From assembly GCF_011050055.1 (NCBI RefSeq), contig NZ_DRGM01000187.1, positions 1 to 64,000 on the forward strand: a DNA stretch of 64,000 nt, in the 5' to 3' direction. Positions 8,190-15,004 of this stretch are shown here, one piece after another (the first letter of the stretch is position 1; every line of letters starts with the position of its first letter). The position numbers were made by a program, and so were the translations under genes. The DNA is from Pseudoalteromonas prydzensis. Its GTDB lineage: Bacteria > Pseudomonadota > Gammaproteobacteria > Enterobacterales > Alteromonadaceae. The notes under the pieces were generated by a model. It saw only the letters and a program-made list of their open reading frames with translations, was not told the DNA's origin and did no database searches.

Positions 8190-8855
8190 ATGTCTGGCAC
8201 GCATAATAAAGCGCAACTACCCAGTAATCCAACTCTTAAAGAAATTAACTGGTATAAAAAGCAAATTAATTGGGGCGAACTGCCCCCCTTCTATCACCTT
8301 GTTGCCTCATCAGTGAGCGAATCAGAGGGGATATTAGAACACGGTTTTGATAATGCAGTGAAAAGAATCATTGATAAACGCAATTGGAATCTCGATATAT
8401 TAGAAGGCCATGAAGATGCTTCAGGAGAAATTCACTGTGCAAATAAACCGCGAATTGCGTTACACCAAGTATTTACTGACCGTGGTTTTGAATTGTGGGC
8501 ACTGCCCTACGCAAAAGACGTTACAATAGACAAATATGTCAAAGATAACCGTTTTATGGAGTTTACTGAGTGGGATCCGGTTTCAATGAAAAGTTTGATC
8601 CGCATTAACCAATTGCACAAATTTATTGGCTTTTATTTTGAACGTGGCGATAAAGCAGATAAAGCGCTTATCCTGCATGCGCACAAGGTAGTGCATAAAA
8701 TCATTAGTTTTTTGCAAAGAGAATTGAACGTTGTAAAGCTAGATGGGGTCACAATCAAAGAGTTATATCAATTATGTGAACGAGACAGCAGAGCATGCAG
8801 TGACGAAATAGACATTGCAAAACTTATGCTCGGTGAAAACCATAACAAGGAATAA
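8190..8855 (+). CDS. Conserved-looking protein of unknown function, first gene of the bepA operon
   Basis: I do not recognise the family. The 221-residue product has no signal peptide and no membrane segment. It is rich in aromatic and charged residues (INWYKKQINWGELPPFYH near the N-terminus) with a predicted helical C-terminal half (about 150-215). The stop codon TAA at 8853-8855 is one base before the bepA start at 8857, so the two are almost certainly co-transcribed. The gene lies divergent from the TusA-like gene, with a promoter expected in 7983-8189. Codon use looks like its neighbours. A cytoplasmic partner or an unrelated passenger of the bepA unit are both possible. Confidence 0.8.
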   Translation: MSGTHNKAQLPSNPTLKEINWYKKQINWGELPPFYHLVASSVSESEGILEHGFDNAVKRIIDKRNWNLDILEGHEDASGEIHCANKPRIALHQVFTDRGFELWALPYAKDVTIDKYVKDNRFMEFTEWDPVSMKSLIRINQLHKFIGFYFERGDKADKALILHAHKVVHKIISFLQRELNVVKLDGVTIKELYQLCERDSRACSDEIDIAKLMLGENHNKE

Positions 8856-8856
8856 A

Positions 8857-10317
8857 ATGCAGCTTAAATCAGCCTTTATCACATTATTCAGTGCACTTTT
8901 AACAGTTAGTGTGCTGGTAAGTGAGCCATTAAAGGCACAATCCAGTTTTACATTACCCGATCTTGGTACTTCAGCATTACAAGCATTGCCCCTTGAAAAA
9001 GAACAAGCGATTGGTAAAGTAATGATGATGCAAATTCGCGGCTCTTCGCCTGTGGTTAGCGATCCGGTACTTGATGAGTATTTAAGCACACTTGGCCGAA
9101 AACTGGTTGCCAATGCCAATGACGTGCGCTTTCCATTCTCATTTTTTTGGATCAATAACCCTGAGATCAATGCATTTGCTTTTTATGGCGGTCATGTGGG
9201 TGTTCACACCGGTTTAATTGCCCAATCAGACAATGAAAGCCAATTTGCTTCGGTACTTGGTCATGAAATAGCCCACGTAACCCAGCGCCACCTTGCACGC
9301 CGTTTGCAACAGCAGCAAGATAACAGCGCACTGACTATTGCTGGTATGATTGCGGGTATTTTAGCCTCGGTGGTCTCTCCAGATGCCGGTATTGCTATTA
9401 TTTCAGCGAGTCAAACACAAAGTGCATTTAGCCAATTAACACACAGCCGCTCTGCAGAGCAAGAGGCTGACCGCATTGGTATGCAAACACTCAATAACGC
9501 AGGGTTTGATCCTTATGCATCCAGTGAGTTTTTAACCAAACTTGCGGCGCAAATTCGTTACAAATATAAACCGCCAGCTTTTTTACTGACTCACCCATTA
9601 CCAGAGAGCCGAGTATCTGATGTACGTCTGCGAGCGCAACAGTTTGAAAAACGCCAACTTCCTGATAGCTTGGATTTTAATCTTGCCAAAAGTCGTGTAA
9701 TTGCCCGTTATCACGAAAAACCGGCAGCTGCAGAAAACTTCTTTAGAAAGCTCATTCGTGAAAACAGTTTCTATAATAAAACAGCGCTTAATTATGGTTT
9801 GGGTATTAGTTTATTGGATCAAAAAAAGCTTGATGAAGCTGCCGCTATTTTAGATGAACTTTTAGAGTCTGATCCTAAAAATTTATTTTATATTGATACC
9901 CACACCGATTTATTAATAGCACAGGATAAAGCCGCTGAAGCGGTAAAATTTTTAGCTGCGTTGCATGACAACCGCCCCAATAATCAAGTCATCACTTTAA
10001 ACTACGCTAATGCAGCCATAGAAGCTGAACAATATGATGTTGCAGTCACTATTTTAAAGTCATTTTTACTGGAAAAACCTGAACATCATTTAGCCATGCA
10101 ATTATTAACCAACGCTTACAAAAAACAAGAAAACTTGGCCGCTTACCATGAGTCGAATGCTGAAGTGTTAGCGCAATACGGTGCCTATTTAAAAGCAGCC
10201 GACGAAGTTCAAAAAGCACTCAACTTTGTAGAGCCACAAGAACTAATTAAACAACAGCGTCTCAAAGCACTACTGACGCAATATCGACAAATGCAAAAAG
10301 AGCTCGCGAGACTTTAA
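8857..10317 (+). CDS. bepA: BepA-type periplasmic M48 metalloprotease with TPR domain
   Basis: I place the start at ATG 8857, preceded by AAGGA, which gives 486 residues, very close to E. coli BepA. An upstream in-frame ATG at 8815 would lie inside the preceding gene and spoil the signal peptide. Residues 1-27 form a signal peptide ending at LKA. The zinc motif HEIAH spans 136-140, the third-ligand segment EQEAD lies at 201-205, and HPLPESR follows. The C-terminal half (about 280-480) consists of TPR-like helices. BepA acts as chaperone and protease for LptD and the BAM complex in the periplasm. It is followed by the arsC-like gene 54 bases downstream. Confidence 0.95.
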   Translation: MQLKSAFITLFSALLTVSVLVSEPLKAQSSFTLPDLGTSALQALPLEKEQAIGKVMMMQIRGSSPVVSDPVLDEYLSTLGRKLVANANDVRFPFSFFWINNPEINAFAFYGGHVGVHTGLIAQSDNESQFASVLGHEIAHVTQRHLARRLQQQQDNSALTIAGMIAGILASVVSPDAGIAIISASQTQSAFSQLTHSRSAEQEADRIGMQTLNNAGFDPYASSEFLTKLAAQIRYKYKPPAFLLTHPLPESRVSDVRLRAQQFEKRQLPDSLDFNLAKSRVIARYHEKPAAAENFFRKLIRENSFYNKTALNYGLGISLLDQKKLDEAAAILDELLESDPKNLFYIDTHTDLLIAQDKAAEAVKFLAALHDNRPNNQVITLNYANAAIEAEQYDVAVTILKSFLLEKPEHHLAMQLLTNAYKKQENLAAYHESNAEVLAQYGAYLKAADEVQKALNFVEPQELIKQQRLKALLTQYRQMQKELARL

Positions 10318-10325
10318 GTCTCGCG
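10305..10325. terminator. Hairpin over the bepA stop codon
   Basis: CGCGAGACT and AGTCTCGCG pair perfectly around TTA, with the bepA stop codon TAA at the apex. No T-tract follows, so this may be an intercistronic processing or stability element rather than a full terminator. Confidence 0.45.
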
Positions 10326-10371
10326 CTGCTTGCCCTAAAATAGCCTTACTTTATCTAATTGGATTGTTACT

Positions 10372-10719
10372 ATGTCTGTTACTATTTTTCATAATCCACG
10401 TTGTTCAAAATCACGTGAAACATTGGCCCTACTTGAACAAAAATCGATTCAACCAGATATCATCGAATATTTAAAAACACCGCTTAGTGCTGAACAGATC
10501 AGTACCTTAGTACAGCAATTAGGGTTTTCATCAGCACGCGAATTAATGCGCACCAAAGAAGATATCTACAAAGAGCTAGCGCTTAAAAATGAGCATGATG
10601 AAAGTGCCTTGATCGCAGCTATGCAAACTCACCCTAAATTAATTGAACGGCCAATTGTCGTTAACAACAATAAGGCGGCATTGGGGCGCCCACCTGAAAA
10701 CGTACTAAGCGTACTTTAA
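10372..10719 (+). CDS. arsC: ArsC-family (arsenate reductase-like, glutaredoxin-dependent) protein
   Basis: This 115-residue thioredoxin-fold protein begins SVTIFHNPRCSKSRETL, with the family catalytic Cys11. It also keeps LMRTKED and LIERPIVV, which carry two of the arginines that bind the oxyanion in ArsC, and NNKAALGRPPENV. It matches the chromosomal YfgD-type subgroup commonly found beside bepA rather than an ars resistance operon. Arsenate reduction is therefore possible but not shown, and no arsB or arsR is present nearby. The stop codon overlaps the next start by one base (TAATG). Confidence 0.88.
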   Translation: MSVTIFHNPRCSKSRETLALLEQKSIQPDIIEYLKTPLSAEQISTLVQQLGFSSARELMRTKEDIYKELALKNEHDESALIAAMQTHPKLIERPIVVNNNKAALGRPPENVLSVL

Positions 10720-11273
10720 TGAGCATCACTATTGTTGTTTTGTATCATTCAAGTCATGGCTCTGTTGCCGCAATGGCACATGAGATTGCAGAATCGATTG
10801 AATGCCAAGGCGCCACTGCACTGCTGCGAACATTTGAAAAAAGAGCACCTCACGACATTGTGATCAGCAAAGATGATTTAATTCAGTGTGATGGTTTAGC
10901 ATTTGGCACGCCAACTCGGTTTGGTATGATGGCCGCACAAGCAAAAGCATTTTGGGAAACCACCAGCGATATTTGGTTGAAAGGACAATTAATCGATAAG
11001 CCGGCCTGCGTATTCTCATCATCAAGCAGTATGCACGGCGGTAACGAAGCAACCTTGCTTAACTTGTCTTTACCACTGCTGCATCATGGCATGATGCTAA
11101 TGGGTGTGCCTTACGAAGTACCTGAATTGCTTGCCACACAAACAGGTGGCACCCCATATGGCGCCAGCCATGTAGCCGGTGCACAAAATAGCGCGCAATT
11201 AAGCAAAGACGAAATTAAAATTTGCCAAAGTGTTGGCCAACGCTTAGTTAAAATAACGAGAAAATTACAATGA
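10719..11273 (+). CDS. wrbA: WrbA-like flavodoxin-fold NAD(P)H:quinone oxidoreductase
   Basis: The 184-residue product has a flavodoxin N-terminus, VVLYHSSHGSVAAMAHEIA, whose loop binds FMN phosphate. FGTPTRFGMMAAQAKAFWE contains the WrbA-type FMN-ring contact, and VFSSSSSMHGGNEATLL is the third FMN loop. The family carries out two-electron reduction of quinones with NAD(P)H. It is translationally coupled on both sides: a one-base overlap with arsC and a four-base ATGA overlap with the next gene. The protein is slightly shorter than E. coli WrbA (198). Confidence 0.9.
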   Translation: MSITIVVLYHSSHGSVAAMAHEIAESIECQGATALLRTFEKRAPHDIVISKDDLIQCDGLAFGTPTRFGMMAAQAKAFWETTSDIWLKGQLIDKPACVFSSSSSMHGGNEATLLNLSLPLLHHGMMLMGVPYEVPELLATQTGGTPYGASHVAGAQNSAQLSKDEIKICQSVGQRLVKITRKLQ

Positions 11274-11737
11274 CATCGCACAGCGATTTAAACCCACAAC
11301 TGACGCCGAAAAAAGCCATCACAGTTCGCTTTCAGCGCATTGCTATTATCGGCTATGTTGGCCTATTACTGCTAATGCCACTGTGGTTATTTTTGATTGC
11401 CCCCCGTGAGGGCCACAGTAACGGCTTTATTTTTACTGTGTATATTTTACCGCTATTACTGCCATTGAAAGGCATTATTCAAGATAAACCGTATACCTAC
11501 GCGTGGGCAAATTTCATCGTTATGTTCTACTTTATTCATGGTTTTACACTACTTTGGGTAGCGCAAGAGCAATTACTATGGGTATTACTTGAATTATTAT
11601 TTGCCAGTATGATGTTTATTGGTTGCACGTATTACGCACGCCATCGCGGCCAAGAACTCGGGCTGAAAATTCGTAAGTTAAAAGATGAATTAGCACAAGA
11701 AAAAGCCGAGCAAGAATACGATAGAAAAAATCGTTAA
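11270..11737 (+). CDS. DUF2069 family inner-membrane protein
   Basis: This 155-residue protein has four predicted membrane segments (about 26-46, 55-70, 80-97, 100-120) and a charged C-terminal tail with a short coiled-coil look (LKIRKLKDELAQEKAEQEYDRK). Position at the end of the bepA-arsC-wrbA unit and the pattern PLLLPLKGIIQDKPYTYAWANFI fit the DUF2069 family of small proteobacterial membrane proteins. The function is unknown. It overlaps wrbA by four bases and is followed by a strong terminator. Confidence 0.8.
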   Translation: MTSHSDLNPQLTPKKAITVRFQRIAIIGYVGLLLLMPLWLFLIAPREGHSNGFIFTVYILPLLLPLKGIIQDKPYTYAWANFIVMFYFIHGFTLLWVAQEQLLWVLLELLFASMMFIGCTYYARHRGQELGLKIRKLKDELAQEKAEQEYDRKNR

Positions 11738-11750
11738 CCCTGTTATAAAA

Positions 11751-11784
11751 AACAAAAAACGCGCCTACTGGCGCGTTTTTTGTT
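11751..11784. terminator. Bidirectional Rho-independent terminator
   Basis: A perfect 15-base-pair stem (AACAAAAAACGCGCC with its complement) and a TACT loop are followed by a T-rich arm. It lies between the convergent DUF2069 and ankyrin genes. Confidence 0.92.
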
Positions 11785-11798
11785 TAAGGATATATAAG

Positions 11799-13199
11799 CT
11801 ACACGACTTCACTCAGTGTTGCTAGTGCAACAATACTCGCTAAACCGAGTTGCGCTATCAAACTGAAAAACGAAAAACAGCGTAATACAAACAACCCCCA
11901 GGGGTGTTTGATGTGTGGGTAGAGTGCACAACGCTTTAAACTCATTGCAAAAAAGAAACAAACAATTGCCAACATGGTTAAGCACAGTGTTAATTCACTT
12001 TTAATTGCAATCGAATCATCAAAAAAGAAAAACAGCTGTAATGGCAATAACAACGTCACTATCGCATGTAAACCATGTACTTTTTTAATTCGTGAAAACT
12101 GCCCTTCTGGCGATAGTTCTTTAATGCCAAAATCACGTTCTAGGCACTTAACTAACTGACTCGCTTTAATGCTAACAGCTAAACGATAGCAGCTTAGCCC
12201 GTCATTGTTACGTACGCGAAAATCATAGCCCGATTTCAATAACAGCACCATCAGCGGTTCATTTTTTGCGAGTACGGCATAGTGTAAGGCACTATTACCA
12301 AGTGCATCGCGTTGTTTTTTATCTTGCTTATCTAAAAGCGTCTGTACTAAATTAACAAACCCTTTTTCAACAGCCCACATGAAAGCGGTTTTATCGTTTT
12401 CATCGGCAAGCGTACCCGTTGCTCCTTGCTCTATAAAGCGCATCGCCATTGTTTGCTTAGCAGTATCCACACTTAAATGCGCCAGCAGTGCTTGCTCTAA
12501 TAGCACCACAGAGTCAACATCAGGCGATACTTGAGTCAGCAAAGTAAAGTAATCTTTGCCGCCAGCCACCTTTTGCGCCGCTAAATCGCTCAGTGCACTC
12601 ACATCAATAATTGCATCAGGAATAAAGCTACTTAAACGCTCTCTAAAATCAACTTCTTTCCACAACGCTAAAGCATCTTCTGCCGTCATTTTACTGCCCG
12701 CATTAAGCGCATGCTCAATAATGGTAAAATAGCGTTTTGAAAATAACTGGGATAGTAATGTGATTGGTGTTTTTATCGTCGTTTGCGCAGCAACAGCTGC
12801 ATATTTTTCAAGGCGTTGACAAAGTAATAGCACTAGACTTTCAGGACTATAGTCGTTGTCAAAATAGTAATTTTTTGCTGCTGATATATATTGCTGAGCC
12901 GCTTCATCATATTCACAAATATGTTGAAAAAAACACTCTTCAAATGGCTCAAGGGGAGTTAACCAAGTTAGATAATAGATAGGCGGTAATACAGTAGTGC
13001 ACACGCCGTCATCTTCTTCAGTCGAGCGACAAGCCGGCCATGCTTCTAAAGCGTCTAAAATGAATGCACCGTTTTGCTCAATAAGTCCTTTGACTAATAA
13101 CGGGTATTCTTTCGGCCAAATAAGTACATTTTCCATTAAAAAAACACAACTCCAGTGTCTATCTTGCTCGGTACAAAGGTCAGTTAAAGAGTTTAACAA
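11799..13199 (-). CDS. Ankyrin-repeat protein with C-terminal membrane helices
   Basis: The 466-residue product has a helical N-terminal region of unknown type (1-235). About three ankyrin-like repeats follow (about 240-350), clearest in GNSALHYAVLAKNEPLMVLLLKSG. After the repeats come two to three hydrophobic segments (about 375-465), including LTLCLTMLAIVCFFFAMSL and a final one near the C-terminus. There is no signal peptide, so the ankyrin part is probably cytoplasmic and tethered to the inner membrane. Ankyrin repeats bind proteins; the partner is unknown. The gene is alone between a terminator and the mlaC-like gene. Confidence 0.8.
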   Translation of the reverse strand: MLNSLTDLCTEQDRHWSCVFLMENVLIWPKEYPLLVKGLIEQNGAFILDALEAWPACRSTEEDDGVCTTVLPPIYYLTWLTPLEPFEECFFQHICEYDEAAQQYISAAKNYYFDNDYSPESLVLLLCQRLEKYAAVAAQTTIKTPITLLSQLFSKRYFTIIEHALNAGSKMTAEDALALWKEVDFRERLSSFIPDAIIDVSALSDLAAQKVAGGKDYFTLLTQVSPDVDSVVLLEQALLAHLSVDTAKQTMAMRFIEQGATGTLADENDKTAFMWAVEKGFVNLVQTLLDKQDKKQRDALGNSALHYAVLAKNEPLMVLLLKSGYDFRVRNNDGLSCYRLAVSIKASQLVKCLERDFGIKELSPEGQFSRIKKVHGLHAIVTLLLPLQLFFFFDDSIAIKSELTLCLTMLAIVCFFFAMSLKRCALYPHIKHPWGLFVLRCFSFFSLIAQLGLASIVALATLSEVV

Positions 13200-13331
13200 C
13201 TAAAAACTGACACTGCGCTTAATATAGTAATGAGTACCTTAAAATTTTCTAAGGCAATTTAAGCGCTTATTCTAGCATAGCCAAAACCACAGGCTATAGA
13301 CAAACAATGTGATTTTAAAAGAAAATAACAA

Positions 13332-13361
13332 AGCGGCACGGTGTTTTCACAGCGTGCCGCT
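13332..13361. terminator. Terminator downstream of the mlaC-like gene
   Basis: AGCGGCACG pairs with CGTGCCGCT around a 12-base loop. T-rich bases follow on both strands. Confidence 0.8.
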
Positions 13362-13388
13362 TTTGGTTGGAGACGTACTTGGCAATGG

Positions 13389-13985
13389 TTATTTACTATT
13401 AAGTTCGGCTGTCACTTGATCAAGCCCAACTTCTGAAATTCGTTGGATCACTTCTTTTTGTTTTGCACTGAGTAACGAAATACCCTCGGCGACAATATCA
13501 TATACTTTCCAACTGCCATCTTTGCCTTGACGAAGCTTAAAATGTAAATCAATGGTTGGTGCATTAGCATCAATAATTTGTGTTTTCACTGTTGCAAAAT
13601 CGCCAGCCGTTGTGTCGCTGCTTTGTGCAAACTTTATTTCTTGGCCAGTGTACTTCATTAATGCACTTGCGTATGTCGTCGTTAAATAATGCTCCACGGC
13701 ACGAATAAATGCAGTCGCTTGTTCGCGCTCAATCCCTTTTATATGCTTACCTAATAATTTATAAGACACAAATTTAACATCAATATTAGGCATTAAATAC
13801 TGTTCAACAATCTGTGCCATGTCACCTTTACTGGCCGTACCTTGACTGTTTATTTTGCCAATTTCGCTAAACAGCTGATCCCCTACTTGGGTTAGTAACT
13901 GATGTGGCGACGGTTGAGCCTGCGCAAACAACGAAGCACTAAAAAAAAGTGAGATAAATAAAATGTAACGGCTAAGTAAAGTCAT
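13389..13985 (-). CDS. MlaC/Ttg2D-family periplasmic phospholipid-binding protein
   Basis: This 198-residue protein has a signal peptide (MTLLSRYILFISLFFSASLFAQA). Its body matches the MlaC/Ttg2D pattern: an early helix, VEQYLMPNIDVKFVSYKLLGKHIK, AFIRAVEHYLTTTYASALMKYTGQ, and the C-terminal GKDGSWKVYDIVAEGISLLSAKQKE. MlaC shuttles phospholipids between the outer-membrane MlaA-porin complex and the inner-membrane MlaFEDB transporter. No other mla gene is adjacent, so this is an orphan copy; the main mla operon may lie elsewhere. A terminator follows. Confidence 0.88.
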   Translation of the reverse strand: MTLLSRYILFISLFFSASLFAQAQPSPHQLLTQVGDQLFSEIGKINSQGTASKGDMAQIVEQYLMPNIDVKFVSYKLLGKHIKGIEREQATAFIRAVEHYLTTTYASALMKYTGQEIKFAQSSDTTAGDFATVKTQIIDANAPTIDLHFKLRQGKDGSWKVYDIVAEGISLLSAKQKEVIQRISEVGLDQVTAELNSK

Positions 13986-14224
13986 TGTTGAGTAAGTCCT
14001 GAGTAAATCTTATGGTGTAATTTACGCTGTTCATAAGAGATTAAAAAGCCACAAAATAGCACCTTATTAATGCCAAACAGACACCAATCTATTTAATCTT
14101 TTTATTTCATATTGTTAGCTAAGCTCATGCAATAACACACAGAGTCTGTGAATTTACGCCACTTGAATTAGCCTCCCCCACGCCCTTATTTTGTAAATAA
14201 CATTTCCACCTTAAGAGCTTTCCC

Positions 14225-14767
14225 ATGTTATTTAAAAGACTAACTTTATTGATTTTATTATCTATTTCCATGTTCAGCGGTCTATCTTATGGCGCCTCCT
14301 ATACACTTTCTCCCCACGGTTATGCCATTGACTACATCCAAGGTGAAGGTGATGTCAAAGGGTTAAAATTAGCATACCAGTACCATCCAGAGTCCCTACA
14401 ATCGCTGTTTAAAAACACCCATATTTACTTAGAATCAAGTATTAATCTTTGGCAATATGGTGCTAAAAACAGCCATCAGACCAATACCGTGCTTGCTTTG
14501 TCGCCGGTATTTCAATACCCAATCGGATCAGTAGCAAACATACCACTGTATTTCGAAGCTGGAATTGGTGTTTCATTAATTAATGACACTCACTTTGCAG
14601 GTAAAAACGTGAGTACCCACTACCAATTTGAAGACCGTCTAGGCTTTGTTGCTGACTTTGGAAAAACCAAGGCCGCACTACGCTATTTACATTATTCAAA
14701 TGCGGGATTTAAAAGTCCAAACCCTGGCCTTGACTTTATTTCGCTGTCGTTAGCTAGGCGTTTTTAA
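14225..14767 (+). CDS. PagL-like lipid A 3-O-deacylase (acyloxyacyl hydrolase)
   Basis: The 180-residue product has a signal peptide (1-23, ending SYGA) and alternating beta-strand patterning. It ends in Phe, as expected for a small outer-membrane barrel. The C-terminal motif LHYSNAGFKSPNPGLDF corresponds to the PagL active site, with His156 and Ser158 in the catalytic positions. The third member of the triad, Glu in Pseudomonas aeruginosa PagL, is Asp170 here at the same spacing. PagL removes the 3-position acyl chain from lipid A in the outer membrane. The gene is a single transcription unit. Confidence 0.82.
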   Translation: MLFKRLTLLILLSISMFSGLSYGASYTLSPHGYAIDYIQGEGDVKGLKLAYQYHPESLQSLFKNTHIYLESSINLWQYGAKNSHQTNTVLALSPVFQYPIGSVANIPLYFEAGIGVSLINDTHFAGKNVSTHYQFEDRLGFVADFGKTKAALRYLHYSNAGFKSPNPGLDFISLSLARRF

Positions 14768-14819
14768 AGTGTATAATAGCTGCTAAACTCAGTGAAAATT
14801 AATTGGTCATTAAAAAATC

Positions 14820-14960
14820 ATGCAAATTTGGCAAGTCCTTATTATCATTGTTGTGTTGGCAGTTATTATCGGCAATATCATGCTATTAAAGCACTCAGCA
14901 AACATTAGTTTTAAAGCCCAGGATAAAAAAACAGACACCAGAGCGCAAAAAAAGCCCTAA
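14820..14960 (+). CDS. 46-residue single-span membrane protein (DUF2897-like)
   Basis: I read a short frame that starts MQIWQVLIIIVVLAVIIGNI and ends RAQKKP. One long hydrophobic helix (4-23) is followed by a basic, charged tail. Size and layout fit the DUF2897 family of small gammaproteobacterial membrane proteins, whose function is unknown. There is no clear ribosome site beyond a GGT. The stop codon lies inside the left arm of a terminator hairpin, which supports an evolved gene end here. Confidence 0.65.
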   Translation: MQIWQVLIIIVVLAVIIGNIMLLKHSANISFKAQDKKTDTRAQKKP

Positions 14961-14980
14961 CCTAGTTTAGTTAGGGCTTT
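14951..14980. terminator. Bidirectional terminator between the small gene and metE
   Basis: AAAGCCCTAAC pairs with GTTAGGGCTTT around CTAGTTTA. It includes the stop codon of the 46-residue gene and lies 25 bases beyond the metE stop codon. Confidence 0.88.
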
Positions 14981-15004
14981 GCATCGTAGGGGATGTTCTT
15001 TAAT

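Noticed and set aside
8815..8856. Upstream in-frame start for bepA
   Set aside because: It would overlap the preceding gene and place 14 polar residues before the signal peptide; the ATG at 8857 has its own AAGGA site.
10372..10719. Arsenic-resistance operon
   Set aside because: Only an ArsC-fold gene is present; there is no arsR, arsB or acr3, and the bepA neighbourhood points to the chromosomal YfgD-type gene.
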